Source: Alloalcanivorax venustensis ISO4
GTDB lineage: Bacteria > Pseudomonadota > Gammaproteobacteria > Pseudomonadales > Alcanivoracaceae
Length of the DNA: 38,949 bases
Assembly (NCBI RefSeq): GCF_015356855.1
Contig: NZ_ARXR01000025.1
Coordinates: 1 to 38,949, forward strand
Direction of reading: 5' to 3'
Positions 1 through 9,218 of this stretch are shown here, in pieces; positions within the stretch are counted from its first letter, which is position 1; each line of letters opens with the position of its first letter. The notes under the pieces were generated by a model, which had not been told where the DNA came from, did no database searches, and saw only the letters and a program-made list of their open reading frames with translations. A program made the translations under genes and the position numbers.

Positions 1-342
1 GGCGCCCACCATGGCCAGCTGCGGGCCGGCGAGCACCGCCGGGTCACCGCGGACCGCCAGCACCCCCGGCGCGTCCGGCAGGTCCGCCAGCAGCGGCGGG
101 TAGTCGTCGTCGCCCAGGGCCAGCCAGCGCCAGCCGAGCCCCGACAGGGCCGTCAGAGGGCCGTGCAGGTCCTCCGGGTGCCGCAGCCGCCGATCCGGCA
201 AGCGGTTTTTATTGGGCAGCCAGGACCGGAAGCGGTCCAGCGGGGTATCGTCGGGGGCGTGTTCACGCAATATCCGGCCGAGGAGGGCCGAATAGGGTGA
301 AAAGGCGGCGCACAGCACCAGCCGTTTGAGTTGGGCATCCAT
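1..342 (-). CDS. dprA: DprA/Smf DNA-processing protein, N-terminal part
   Basis: Partial gene. It starts at the ATG at 342 behind a GGGAGG-type ribosome site and runs off the left edge after 114 codons. The visible part holds the N-terminal region and the beginning of the Rossmann-like domain, with YPPLLADLPDAPGVLAVRGD and then QLAMVGA, which matches the family pattern YPxxLxxLxDPPxxLxxRG...AIVG. DprA loads RecA on incoming single-stranded DNA during natural transformation. It lies 45 bases downstream of the LysM gene on the same strand, the order seen in Pseudomonas, so the two are probably co-transcribed. Nothing can be said about the C-terminal half. Confidence 0.88.
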   Translation of the reverse strand, partial: MDAQLKRLVLCAAFSPYSALLGRILREHAPDDTPLDRFRSWLPNKNRLPDRRLRHPEDLHGPLTALSGLGWRWLALGDDDYPPLLADLPDAPGVLAVRGDPAVLAGPQLAMVGA

Positions 343-387
343 CGCGCACCTCCCTGTGCGCCGTGCTAGACGGTTTTCAGAATCGAA

Positions 388-1461
388 TCAGTAGCTGCCT
401 TCCGGGCTCTCCACGATGTCCTGCATGTAGATCGGCCGGGTGGACTCCATGATCAGGCCGTAGCTGACCTTTTCATGGACCCGGAACAGCACCAGGGTGC
501 CGGCCTTGGTGCGCGGCAGACGCACCATTTCATCCTGCTGGCGGTCGCGCACCAGCTCGCCCTGCTGGAAGATTTCCAGCACATGGCCGGGTTCCATGCC
601 CTCGCGCTCGCCCTTGTTGATCACCACCACGTCATTGCGCGCCACGCTGTTGATGCGGTCGAAGAAACGAATGATGTTGCCGGTGATTTTCTCGTCGGGG
701 GCATGGGGGTAAAGCACCGCGCGCACTTCCCGGTCCGGCTGCTGGAACAGGCGGTCGTCCACGCGCACGTCCTCGGAGGAGCGGATCACTTCCAGGGTGG
801 TCATGTCCTCTTCCTGGTCCCGGACGCTGGCCAGACCGATGCGGCGGGCTTCGTAGCCGAGCACTTCCTGGGTCTCCGGGTCCACGTATTCCTCGCCCAC
901 CCGGTAGATACCGTAGCGGCGCTGCAGGTCGGCGAAGCGGTCTTCCGGATCCCGGGCGTAGACGGTGTCGCCCATGCCGAACACCACCCGGCGGTCCTGG
1001 CCGCCGATCAGGTAGGGGGCGGCGAGAATCTCGTCGCGGTCCATCACCAGGGCGTCCTTCAGGTAGCTCTGGATGGCGCTCATGGGAATCGCGGGGATGG
1101 CGCTGTCGCGGTCCACTTCGCGGACGCGGGGGGTCAGCTTGACGGTGCCGTCGGAGAGTTTGGTGCGCTTCACGTTATCCCGGTTAACCGTCAGGCGCGG
1201 CTCGCCATCCTGCCAGAATAGGCGGATTTCATCGCCGGGATAGATCAAATGCGGGTTGTCGATATCCGGGTTGTCGTGCCAGAGTTCCGGCCACTGCCAG
1301 GGGTTCTCGAGAAAACGACCGCTGATGTCCCAAAGGGTGTCGCCCTTTTTGACGTAATACACATTAGGATGGTCGTCTCGTAGCGCGATGGTGTCGGCCA
1401 TGACGGCGGACGTCACCACCAGCAACCCCACGTACAGGATTCGCTGCAGCGATTTCATCAT
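388..1461 (-). CDS. tsaP: LysM-domain protein, TsaP-like (type IV pilus secretin-associated)
   Basis: A 357-aa exported protein. It has a signal peptide at about residues 1-22 ending AVMA, then one LysM domain at about 34-82 (YYVKKGDTLWDIS ... PHLIYPGDEI) that should bind peptidoglycan, and a long C-terminal region. Size, architecture and position between dprA and def match PA0020 of Pseudomonas aeruginosa, the TsaP homologue that anchors the type IV pilus secretin to the cell wall. That assignment is from family and synteny; the LysM domain and signal peptide are seen directly. Two adjacent ATG codons (1461, 1458) could serve as start, with AAAGGA upstream. The pilus motor genes pilT and pilU lie later in this window. 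The older generic name is LysM peptidoglycan-binding protein. Confidence 0.82.
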   Translation of the reverse strand: MMKSLQRILYVGLLVVTSAVMADTIALRDDHPNVYYVKKGDTLWDISGRFLENPWQWPELWHDNPDIDNPHLIYPGDEIRLFWQDGEPRLTVNRDNVKRTKLSDGTVKLTPRVREVDRDSAIPAIPMSAIQSYLKDALVMDRDEILAAPYLIGGQDRRVVFGMGDTVYARDPEDRFADLQRRYGIYRVGEEYVDPETQEVLGYEARRIGLASVRDQEEDMTTLEVIRSSEDVRVDDRLFQQPDREVRAVLYPHAPDEKITGNIIRFFDRINSVARNDVVVINKGEREGMEPGHVLEIFQQGELVRDRQQDEMVRLPRTKAGTLVLFRVHEKVSYGLIMESTRPIYMQDIVESPEGSY

Positions 1462-1533
1462 CAGCGGATTCCTTTTATCATTATTGGTGTCCGCGGAACG
1501 GCGAACACACCCCCGGATCGAGCACAGTCGTTT

Positions 1534-1561
1534 TTGGATATTAGCAACGCTATCATATATT
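1534..1561 (+). promoter_or_regulatory. Candidate sigma-70 promoter of the def operon
   Basis: In the 152-base divergent gap between tsaP and def, TTGGAT (1534-1539) and TATATT (1556-1561) are separated by 16 bases, and the local sequence is AT-rich. This would start transcription about 45 bases before the def ATG. Predicted from sequence only. Confidence 0.5.
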
Positions 1562-1613
1562 TAGCAACCGACTTTAAAGCACCTTCCCAAGTGTTTGAAA
1601 ACTCAGGAGCCCC

Positions 1614-2120
1614 ATGGCCAAGCTTGAGATACTCGAATTCCCAGACCCACGCCTTCGCACGGTAGCAAAACCGGTCGAGACGGTGGATGACGCGCTTCGC
1701 AAACTGATCGACGACATGATTGAAACCATGTACGAGGCGTCGGGAATCGGGCTGGCGGCGTCCCAGGTGAACGTGCACAAGCGGGTTCTGGTGATCGACG
1801 TGTCGGAGACCCGTGACCAGCCGCAGGTGTTCATCAACCCGGAGATCACGCCCCTCACCGAGGATCTGGCCCCCTATGAAGAGGGCTGTCTGTCGGTGCC
1901 CGGCTTCTACGAGAAGGTGGAGCGCCCCTCGCGGGTGCGCATCAACGCCCTGGATCGCAATGGCGAGCCGTTCGAGATCGAGACCGACGGGCTGCTGGCC
2001 ACCTGCATTCAGCATGAGATCGACCACCTCAACGGCAAGCTCTTTGTCGACTATGTGTCCCGCCTGAAGCGTGATCGGATCAAGAAGAAGCTTCAGAAAG
2101 TACACCGCCAACAGGCCTGA
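1614..2120 (+). CDS. def: Peptide deformylase
   Basis: A 168-aa metalloenzyme that removes the formyl group from the N-terminal methionine of new proteins. All three family motifs are present: GIGLAA (44-49), EGCLS (90-94, metal ligand Cys92) and HEIDH (134-138, two His ligands and the catalytic Glu). Length is normal. The ATG at 1614 follows CAGGAG. It is the first gene of a plus-strand run with fmt 8 bases downstream, the usual def-fmt pairing in which one enzyme undoes what the other does. Confidence 0.97.
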   Translation: MAKLEILEFPDPRLRTVAKPVETVDDALRKLIDDMIETMYEASGIGLAASQVNVHKRVLVIDVSETRDQPQVFINPEITPLTEDLAPYEEGCLSVPGFYEKVERPSRVRINALDRNGEPFEIETDGLLATCIQHEIDHLNGKLFVDYVSRLKRDRIKKKLQKVHRQQA

Positions 2121-2128
2121 GAACTGAT

Positions 2129-3073
2129 TTGAAACCGCTTCGCCTTGCCTTCGCCGGCACCCCGGACTTCGCCGCCGTCAGCCTGCAAGCGCTGCTCGAC
2201 GGCCCGCACACCGTTGCCGCGGTGCTCACCCAGCCGGATCGCGGCGCCGGCCGCGGTAAGAAAGTGCAGCCCGGGCCGGTGAAAAAACTGGCCCTGGCAC
2301 ACGACCTGCCGGTGCTGCAGCCGGACACCCTCAAAACCGACGAGATTCAGAACCAGCTGCGCGATCTGGCGCTGGACGCGCTGATCGTGGTGGCCTACGG
2401 CCTGATCATCCCCCGCGCGGTGCTGGCCCTGCCCCGGCTCGGCTGCGTCAACGTGCACGGCTCGCTGCTGCCGCGCTGGCGCGGCGCCGCCCCGATCCAG
2501 TGGGCGATTCAGGCCGGCGACCGGGAAACCGGCACCACCATCATGCAGATGGACGCCGGCCTGGACACCGGCCCGATGCTGCTCAGCGAGTCGCTGACCA
2601 TCGGCGCCCGCGAGACCGGCGGCGAGCTGCACGACCGCCTGGCCGAGCAGGGCGCCCGCCTGCTGGGCACCGTGCTCGAGGATCTGCCCGGCTACCTGGA
2701 AAAGGCCCGGCCGCAGCCGGAGGACGGCGTCACCTACGCCTCCAAACTCACCAAGGCCGGCGCCCGGCTGGACTTCCGCCTGCCCGGCGCCGCGCTGGTC
2801 AACCGGGTGCGCGCCTTCAATCCCTGGCCGGTGGCCTGGGTGGACTTCGACGGCCAGCCCCTGCGGATCTGGGACGCCGAGGAAGTGCCCGACACCGGCG
2901 AACCGGAACCCGGCCGCATCGTCACCGTCAGCGACGACGGCCTGACTGTGGCCTGCGGCGACGGCGCCGTTCTCTTGAGTCGGGTACAGCTGCCCGGCAA
3001 ACGCCCCATGACCGTGGCCGAGGTACGACGCGGCCACCCGGAGCTGTTCCAGCCGGGGGCCACCCTTGAGTAA
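2129..3073 (+). CDS. fmt: Methionyl-tRNA formyltransferase
   Basis: A 314-aa cytoplasmic enzyme that formylates initiator Met-tRNA using 10-formyl-tetrahydrofolate. The N-terminal Rossmann domain carries the catalytic triad Asn108, His110 and Asp146 inside VNVHGSLLPRWRGAAPIQWA and MDAGLDTGPM; the C-terminal OB-fold-like domain follows. The start appears to be TTG at 2129, since MKPLRLAFAGTPDFA begins at the normal family position and no nearby ATG fits. The upstream ribosome site is weak, suggesting coupling to def, which ends 8 bases before. It overlaps rsmB by 8 bases. Confidence 0.96.
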   Translation: MKPLRLAFAGTPDFAAVSLQALLDGPHTVAAVLTQPDRGAGRGKKVQPGPVKKLALAHDLPVLQPDTLKTDEIQNQLRDLALDALIVVAYGLIIPRAVLALPRLGCVNVHGSLLPRWRGAAPIQWAIQAGDRETGTTIMQMDAGLDTGPMLLSESLTIGARETGGELHDRLAEQGARLLGTVLEDLPGYLEKARPQPEDGVTYASKLTKAGARLDFRLPGAALVNRVRAFNPWPVAWVDFDGQPLRIWDAEEVPDTGEPEPGRIVTVSDDGLTVACGDGAVLLSRVQLPGKRPMTVAEVRRGHPELFQPGATLE

Positions 3074-4400
3074 GGCGCCGGATCCCCGGCTGGCGGCGGT
3101 GCGCGCCCTGGAGCGGGTACTGCCCGGCGAGGGGGACGGCGCCAGCCTCCGCGAAGTGCTTGCCCGGGGCGTGCCCGACGGCGCCGCCGGCGGCCTGATG
3201 CGCGACCTCTGCTTCGGCGTCTGCCGCCACCTGCGGCCGCTCAACCAGTGGCTCAACGGCCAGCTCGACAAGCCCCTCAAACCCAAGGCCCAGGCGGTGC
3301 GCCTGGCGGTGCTGTGCGGTCTCTATGAACTGTGGTTCACGGAGCGCCCGGCCCACGCGGTGGTGAACGCCTACCCGGAGCTCTGCCGCCAGTTGAAAGC
3401 GGGCTGGGCCAGCGGCCTGATCAACGCCCTGCTGCGCAAGGCCGACGGCCTGGACCCGGCGCGGGTGTTCGCCGACTACGATCCGGCGGTGCGCTATTCA
3501 CTGCCCGGCTGGCTGTGGCGGTCGTTCCAGCAGGACTGGCCGGAACAGGCCGACGACCTGGCCCGGGCGGCCCTGGCGCCGCCGCCGTTCACCCTGCGCG
3601 TAAACCGTCGCCAGCAGAGTCGCGAACAGGCTCTGGCCGCGCTCGGCGACGGCGCCCGCCCCGGCGATCTGTCGCCGTGGAGCCTTTACCTGTCGCCGCC
3701 GCGCCCGGTGTCGCAGCTGCCCGGTTTCGACAGCGGCGGCTTCTCGGTGCAGGACGAGGCCGCCCAGCTGCCGGTGGAACAGCTGGCGGCGCCGGACGGC
3801 GGCCGGGTGCTGGACGCCTGCGCCGCCCCCGGCGGCAAGACCGGCCAGATTCTGGAAGCCTTCCCCGGTGCCCGGGTTACCGCCCTGGACCTGTCCGCGC
3901 GCCGCCTGGACCGGGTGCGCAACGCCCTGCGACGCATCGGCGCGGAAGCGGAGCTGGTACAGGGCGACGCCGCCGAGCCGGCCGCCTGGTGGGACGGCGA
4001 ACCCTTCGACGCCATCCTGCTCGACGCGCCCTGTTCCGCCAGCGGTATTTTGCGCCGCCAGCCGGACGTGAAATGGCACCGCCGGCGCACCGACCTGCCA
4101 CCCTTGGTGGATTTACAAGCGCGCATGCTGGATGCACTATGGCCGCTTCTGCGCCCCGGCGGCCGGCTGGTGTACGCCACCTGCTCGGTGCTGCGCGATG
4201 AGAACGACCGCCAGATCGCGGACTTCCTGGCGCGCACCGACGACGCCGAGGACCGCACCGAGCGGCCGGCCGACGCCGCCCCGGTGGCGGCGGGATGGCA
4301 ACTGCTGACACGGGATAACGGGCCCGACGGCTTTTATCTGGCCTGCCTGCATAAACGCGGGGCGGCCGACGACAACAAGGTGACCGACCAGCGATCATGA
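3066..4400 (+). CDS. rsmB: 16S rRNA (cytosine-967-C5)-methyltransferase RsmB
   Basis: A 444-aa protein (older name Sun/Fmu). The N-terminal NusB-like RNA-binding domain is at about 1-140. The SAM-dependent methyltransferase domain shows motif [14 protein letters not shown] (249-261), the PC motif LDAPCSASG (319-327, Cys323) and the nucleophile motif YATCS with Cys373. It methylates C967 of 16S rRNA. The start is TTG at 3066, overlapping the end of fmt by 8 bases, and its stop overlaps the trkA start by 4 bases (ATGA), so translation of the three genes is probably coupled. Confidence 0.95.
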   Translation: MSKAPDPRLAAVRALERVLPGEGDGASLREVLARGVPDGAAGGLMRDLCFGVCRHLRPLNQWLNGQLDKPLKPKAQAVRLAVLCGLYELWFTERPAHAVVNAYPELCRQLKAGWASGLINALLRKADGLDPARVFADYDPAVRYSLPGWLWRSFQQDWPEQADDLARAALAPPPFTLRVNRRQQSREQALAALGDGARPGDLSPWSLYLSPPRPVSQLPGFDSGGFSVQDEAAQLPVEQLAAPDGGRVLDACAAPGGKTGQILEAFPGARVTALDLSARRLDRVRNALRRIGAEAELVQGDAAEPAAWWDGEPFDAILLDAPCSASGILRRQPDVKWHRRRTDLPPLVDLQARMLDALWPLLRPGGRLVYATCSVLRDENDRQIADFLARTDDAEDRTERPADAAPVAAGWQLLTRDNGPDGFYLACLHKRGAADDNKVTDQRS

Positions 4401-5773
4401 AGATCATCATTCTCGGTGCCGGCCAGGTGGGCGGCACCCTGGCGGAGAACCTGGCGGGGGAACGCAACGACATCACCGTCATCGACATCGACGGCGAACG
4501 CTTGCGGGAACTGGGGGACCGTCTGGACATTGGCACCGTGCTCGGCATGGGCTGCTATCCCTGGGTGCTCAAGGAAGCCGGAGCCGAAGACGCCGACATG
4601 CTGATCGCCGTGACCAACTCCGACGAGGTCAACATGGTCGCCTGCCAGGTGGCCTACACGCTGTTTCGCACCCCCACCAAGATCGCCCGTATCCGCACCG
4701 CCCACTACACCAGCCGCGCGGACAAGCTGTTCAACGAAAACGCCATTCCCATCGACGTGATCATCAGCCCGGAGCAGGTGGTCACCGACTACATCAAGCG
4801 GCTGATCGAGCACCCCGGCGCCCTGCAGGTGGTCAACTTCGCCACCGGCCGCGTGCAGCTGGTGGCGGTGCGCGCCTATTACGGGGGCCCGCTGGTGGGC
4901 AACGAACTGCGCGAGCTGCGCAAGCACATGCCCAACGTGGACACCCGGGTGGCGGCGATCTTCCGGCGCAACCGGCCGATCATTCCCGAGGGCAACACCG
5001 TCATCGAAGCGGACGACGAAGTGTTCTTCATCGCCGCCAAGAACGACATCCGCGCGGTGATGAGCGAGCTGCGCCGCCTGGAGCACAACTATAAGCGGGT
5101 GCTGATCGCCGGCGGCGGCAACATCGGCTACCGGCTGGCGAAGAGCATCCAGCACCGCTACAACGTGAAAATCATCGAGCGCTCGCCGCAGCGGGCCGAA
5201 TGGCTCGGCGAGCGGCTGGGCCACACCGTGGTGCTGCAGGGCCTGGCCACCGACCGCGACGAGCTGCTCAAGGCCAACATCGAGAACACCGACGTGTTCT
5301 GCGCGCTGACCAACGACGACGAGGCCAACATCATGGCCTCGCTGCTGGCCAAGCGCCTTGGCGCGCGCAAGGTGATGACGCTGATCGCCAACCCGGCCTA
5401 TGTGGATCTGGTGCAGGGCCACGACATCGACATCGCCATCTCGCCGCAGCAGTCCACCATCGGCAGCCTGCTCACCCATGTGCGGCGCGGCGACGTGGTC
5501 AACGTCTACTCCCTGCGCCGGGGCGCCGCCGAGGCCATCGAGGCGATCGCCCACGGCGACGCCAAATCCTCCAAGGTGGTGGGCCGCGCCATCGAGGACA
5601 TCGACCTGCCCGAGGGCACCACCATCGGCGCCGTGGTGCGCGGCGAGAAGGTGCTGATCGCCCATGACGACATCGTCATCGAGCCGGACGACCACGTGAT
5701 TCTGTTCCTGATCGACAAACGCCGCATTCGGGACGTGGAAAAACTGTTCCAAGTTGGTTTCACGTTCTTCTAG
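4397..5773 (+). CDS. trkA: Trk potassium uptake peripheral NAD-binding protein TrkA
   Basis: A 458-aa cytoplasmic regulator of Trk K+ uptake, made of two repeats of an RCK nucleotide-binding Rossmann fold plus a TrkA-C domain. The dinucleotide loops are ILGAGQVGG near residue 6 and IAGGGNIGY near residue 237, each followed by an acidic end of strand beta-2. It overlaps rsmB by ATGA and sits 12 bases before trkH, the membrane pore it gates. Length is normal. Confidence 0.96.
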   Translation: MKIIILGAGQVGGTLAENLAGERNDITVIDIDGERLRELGDRLDIGTVLGMGCYPWVLKEAGAEDADMLIAVTNSDEVNMVACQVAYTLFRTPTKIARIRTAHYTSRADKLFNENAIPIDVIISPEQVVTDYIKRLIEHPGALQVVNFATGRVQLVAVRAYYGGPLVGNELRELRKHMPNVDTRVAAIFRRNRPIIPEGNTVIEADDEVFFIAAKNDIRAVMSELRRLEHNYKRVLIAGGGNIGYRLAKSIQHRYNVKIIERSPQRAEWLGERLGHTVVLQGLATDRDELLKANIENTDVFCALTNDDEANIMASLLAKRLGARKVMTLIANPAYVDLVQGHDIDIAISPQQSTIGSLLTHVRRGDVVNVYSLRRGAAEAIEAIAHGDAKSSKVVGRAIEDIDLPEGTTIGAVVRGEKVLIAHDDIVIEPDDHVILFLIDKRRIRDVEKLFQVGFTFF

Positions 5774-5785
5774 GGGACCCTGCCC

Positions 5786-7237
5786 ATGCACTTCGCGCTG
5801 ATCTCGAAGATTCTGGGCCTGCTGCTGGTGGTCTTCAGCTTCACCATGATGCCGCCGGTGGCGGTGGCCTACCTGTACCGGGACGGCAGCGAAGGCCCCT
5901 TCCTGGTGTCGTTCTCGATCTCCATGCTGCTGGGTCTGGCCCTGTGGCTGCCGTTCTTCCGCCAACGGGCGGAGCTGCAAGTGCGCGACGGTTTCCTGGT
6001 GGTGACCCTGTTCTGGTCGGTGCTGGGGGTGATCGGCGCGCTGCCGATGTTGATTTCCGAGGCGGTGCCGGTGGGCTTCACCGACGCGGTGTTCGAATCC
6101 GTGTCCGGCCTCACCACCACCGGCGCCACGGTGCTGTCCGGGCTCGACGAGCTGCCCAAGTCGATGTTGTTTTACCGCCAGCAACTGCAGTGGCTGGGCG
6201 GCATGGGCGTTATCGTGCTGGCGGTGGCGATTCTGCCGATGCTGGGCATTGGCGGCATGCAGCTGTACAAGGCGGAGATTCCCGGCCCGATGAAGGAGTC
6301 CAAGCTGACGCCGCGCATCGCCGAGACCGCCAAGGCCCTGTGGTACGTGTATCTCGCCATCACCATCGCCTGCGCGCTGGCCTACTGGCTGGCCGGCATG
6401 ACGCTGTTCGACGCTATCTGTCACAGCTTCAGCACCGTCTCCACCGGCGGCTTCTCCACCCATGACGCCTCCATGGCGTACTGGAACAGCACGCCCATCG
6501 ACATTATCGCCACGGCGTTCATGTTGATTGGGGGCATCAGTTTCGCCCTGCATTTCGCGGTGTGGCGCGGCAAAACCCTGCTCGCCTACATGCGCGATCC
6601 GGAGTGCCGCTTCTTCCTTGGCCTGATGCTGCTCTACATGCTGATGGTGGGCGGCGGCCTGCTGGTGTTCGGGATTCACGAGGCCCCCGGGGAAGCCACT
6701 CGCCACGCGGCCTTCCAGGTGGCGTCGTTCGGCACCGGCACCGGCCTGACCAGCACCAACGCGGCGGCCTGGCCGGGGTATATCCCGTTGCTGCTGGTGT
6801 TCACCAGTTTTATCGGCGGCTGCGCCGGCTCCACGGCGGCGGGCATGAAAGTGGTGCGCGCCGCGCTGGTGTTCCGGCACAGCATCCGCGAGCTGCGCCG
6901 GCTGATTTACCCCAACGGGGTGTTCGCGCTGCGCTTCGGCAAGCATGTGGTCAACGACCGGGTGCTGCAGGCGGTGTGGGGGTTCGTCGGCGTGTACATC
7001 ACCCTGTCGGTAATCTTTACCCTGCTGTTCACCATGACCGGCATGGACCTGACCACCGCGGTGAGCGCGGTGGCCGCGTCGATCAACAACCTGGGCGTGG
7101 GCATCGGCCAGGTGGGCGGCGGCTTCGCCAACATCACCGACGAAGCCAAGTGGATGATGACCGTTTTGATGCTGCTCGGCCGCCTGGAGATCTTCACCTT
7201 CCTGGTGCTGTTCACGCCGCTGTTCTGGCGCCAGTAG
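5786..7237 (+). CDS. trkH: Trk potassium uptake channel TrkH
   Basis: A 483-aa polytopic inner-membrane protein of the TrkH/TrkG/KtrB family that forms the K+ pore controlled by TrkA. Pore-loop-like stretches are visible, for example SVSGLTTTGATV (about 105-116), FSTVSTGGFST (about 215-225) and FGTGTGLTSTN (about 315-325), each near a hydrophobic helix. It is preceded by AGGGGA. It ends one base before the convergent amidohydrolase stop, so transcription of the two genes meets head-on. Confidence 0.95.
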   Translation: MHFALISKILGLLLVVFSFTMMPPVAVAYLYRDGSEGPFLVSFSISMLLGLALWLPFFRQRAELQVRDGFLVVTLFWSVLGVIGALPMLISEAVPVGFTDAVFESVSGLTTTGATVLSGLDELPKSMLFYRQQLQWLGGMGVIVLAVAILPMLGIGGMQLYKAEIPGPMKESKLTPRIAETAKALWYVYLAITIACALAYWLAGMTLFDAICHSFSTVSTGGFSTHDASMAYWNSTPIDIIATAFMLIGGISFALHFAVWRGKTLLAYMRDPECRFFLGLMLLYMLMVGGGLLVFGIHEAPGEATRHAAFQVASFGTGTGLTSTNAAAWPGYIPLLLVFTSFIGGCAGSTAAGMKVVRAALVFRHSIRELRRLIYPNGVFALRFGKHVVNDRVLQAVWGFVGVYITLSVIFTLLFTMTGMDLTTAVSAVAASINNLGVGIGQVGGGFANITDEAKWMMTVLMLLGRLEIFTFLVLFTPLFWRQ

Positions 7238-7238
7238 C

Positions 7239-8276
7239 TCAGGGCACGTCGAGCCGGTAGACCCGCTTCGCGGTGTCGTAAAACAGCGCCTGCTTCTCCG
7301 CCTCGGAGCACGCCCCGGCCAGCCGTTTAAAGGCGTTCCACAGCACCGCGTAGGAACAGGACAGCTGGTCCACCGGGAAATTGCTCTCGAACATGGCGCG
7401 CTCCACGCCGAAGGCGTCCACGCAGACCTGGAACCAGGGCCGCCACAGGTCGGCCAGCTCCCGGGAAGAGGGCGGCCGGGGCCGTTGATCCAGCTCGAAG
7501 CCGCAGCTGTGCATGCCCAGCCCGCCCAGCTTCACCGACACATTGGGGCAGGCGGCCAGCGCCTCGATGGCGCGGCGCCACTCACTGAACACCTGCTCGC
7601 CCCGGCCGGCGTAATCGCCCACGCCCAGCACGCCGCCGACATGGTCCAGCGCGATATTAGTTTCCGGAAAGGCCCGCGCCAGGTCGGTGAGATCGTCGAT
7701 CTGATGAAAGTAATTCCAGCAGTCAAAGCTCAGCCCCAGCGGCGCCAGCTCGGCGAAACCACGTCGCAGCTCCTGGTCCAGCAGCAGGCCCGCCGGCAGC
7801 ACCCGGCGGGTGGTGCGGATGTTGGGGTCCGGGTCCCAGACGCTGGACTGGCGAATGCCCCGGAAGCGGCCCTTCCCGGCTTCCAGGTGGGCCTCCAGCA
7901 CGCCTTTCACCGCCGCGCCCTGGCGCAGGTCCGTGTAGCCGACGATGCCGGTGCACACCCGCCCGCCGGTGGCGGCGGCCACGCCCTCGGCGAACACGGT
8001 TTCGCCCACCGGGCGCAGCGCCTCCTCGCCGTCGCTGTAGTACCCTTCGGAACACTCCACAAACACCGTGGCGCGCACGTCGTGGCCGGCGGCCAGATCC
8101 TGTTCGATGTCATCGCGCAGATAGCGCGGGCGGGGCGCGTCCCAAAGATGATGGTGCGGGTCGATGATGGCCCGCTCCGGTTCCAGAATCGGCTCCTGAT
8201 GCAGGGCCAGCCAGTCGAGATCCGGGGCGGGCAGGATCACCCGGCCGGTGGAGGATGAAGACGTTTCCCTGGTCAT
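7239..8276 (-). CDS. Amidohydrolase-family (COG3618-like) TIM-barrel metal hydrolase
   Basis: A 345-aa protein of the amidohydrolase_2 superfamily. The start of the barrel carries the metal-binding motif DPHHHLWD (39-46), a central LDHVGG segment adds another His, and the C-terminal MFESNFPVD motif supplies the usual final acidic residue region. Relatives include lactonases and 2-pyrone-4,6-dicarboxylate hydrolases. The substrate here cannot be read from sequence. The first ~25 residues are poorly conserved in type, so the true start could be slightly internal. It is convergent with trkH and divergent from the crotonase gene. Confidence 0.8.
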   Translation of the reverse strand: MTRETSSSSTGRVILPAPDLDWLALHQEPILEPERAIIDPHHHLWDAPRPRYLRDDIEQDLAAGHDVRATVFVECSEGYYSDGEEALRPVGETVFAEGVAAATGGRVCTGIVGYTDLRQGAAVKGVLEAHLEAGKGRFRGIRQSSVWDPDPNIRTTRRVLPAGLLLDQELRRGFAELAPLGLSFDCWNYFHQIDDLTDLARAFPETNIALDHVGGVLGVGDYAGRGEQVFSEWRRAIEALAACPNVSVKLGGLGMHSCGFELDQRPRPPSSRELADLWRPWFQVCVDAFGVERAMFESNFPVDQLSCSYAVLWNAFKRLAGACSEAEKQALFYDTAKRVYRLDVP

Positions 8277-8338
8277 TGAATTAGGCTCTCCCGATGGGTC
8301 GTTATTATTTACCTATCCAACACTAGCATGGAGTTCCC

Positions 8339-9139
8339 ATGAGCGAACTGGTCCGCTATCAAAACCAAGACGGCATCGTCACCCTCACTCTCAACAGCCC
8401 TGAGACCCGCAACCCGATCTCCGACGACGACATGATCGAGGCACTGTTGACGGCGCTGGAGCGGCTGGAAACCGACCCGGACGCCCGCGTGGCGATCCTC
8501 ACCGGCGCCGGCAGCGCCTTCTCCAGCGGCGGCAACGTCAAGAAGATGGGCGCCGCCGGCGGCCTCAACGACGCCCGCCCGGCCAAGACCCGGCTCAACT
8601 ACAAACAGGGCATCCAGCGCATTCCGCTGGCGTTCGAGAAGCTGGAAGTGCCGGTGATCGCGGCGGTGAACGGCCCGGCGGTGGGCGCCGGCTGCGACCT
8701 GGCCTGCATGTGCGACCTGCGCATCGCCGGCGAAAGCGCCTGGTTCGCGGAGAGCTTCGTGAAGCTGGGCATCATTCCCGGCGACGGCGGCGCCTGGCTG
8801 CTGCAGCGGGTGGTGGGCTTTTCCAAGGCGGCGGAAATGGCGCTCACCGGCGACCGCGTTAAAGCGGACGAAGCGCTGGCCTGCGGCCTGGTGTCCCGGG
8901 TGGTGCCGGACGACCAGCTTCTCGACGAAGCCCGCGCCCTGGCTCAACGCATCGCCGTGAACCCCACCCAGGCGGTGCGCATGACCAAGCGGCTGCTGTG
9001 GGCCGGGCGCTCCCTGCGCCTGGACGCCCTGCTGGAAATGTCCGCCGCCATGCAGGCGCTGGCCCATTCCACCTCAGACCACCAGGAAGCGGTGCAGGCC
9101 TTTATCGACAAGCGCGCGCCGGACTTCACCGGCGACTGA
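8339..9139 (+). CDS. Enoyl-CoA hydratase/isomerase (crotonase) family protein
   Basis: A 266-aa crotonase-fold protein. The oxyanion-hole segments AFSSGGNVK (60-68) and NGPAVGAGCDLA (111-122) are present. Compared with classical enoyl-CoA hydratase, the first catalytic Glu is Asp120 and the second is replaced by Phe140 in FAESFVKLGIIPGDGG; an Asp149 follows in PGDGG. A plain hydratase mechanism is therefore unlikely, and isomerase or another acyl-CoA activity fits better. The ATG at 8339 follows GGAGTTCCC. It converges on alkB, with the alkB terminator in between. The exact reaction is unknown. Confidence 0.82.
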   Translation: MSELVRYQNQDGIVTLTLNSPETRNPISDDDMIEALLTALERLETDPDARVAILTGAGSAFSSGGNVKKMGAAGGLNDARPAKTRLNYKQGIQRIPLAFEKLEVPVIAAVNGPAVGAGCDLACMCDLRIAGESAWFAESFVKLGIIPGDGGAWLLQRVVGFSKAAEMALTGDRVKADEALACGLVSRVVPDDQLLDEARALAQRIAVNPTQAVRMTKRLLWAGRSLRLDALLEMSAAMQALAHSTSDHQEAVQAFIDKRAPDFTGD

Positions 9140-9158
9140 AGGCGCTAAAGGGAACCCC

Positions 9159-9185
9159 AAAAAAAGCCCCGCGGGGTAGCGGGGC
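9159..9185 (-). terminator. Rho-independent terminator of alkB
   Basis: Read on the minus strand, a 7-bp stem GCCCCGC/GCGGGGC with a 6-base loop is followed by seven T, 34 bases after the alkB stop codon. It also lies just after the convergent crotonase gene but lacks a U tract in that direction. Confidence 0.85.
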
Positions 9186-9218
9186 AAAAGGGGTCGAATC
9201 GCTCATCCCGAGCAAAAA

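Noticed and set aside
4334-6946. A long open frame on the minus strand opposite trkA-trkH (about 870 codons)
   Set aside because: Same antisense artefact; both plus-strand genes are unambiguous.
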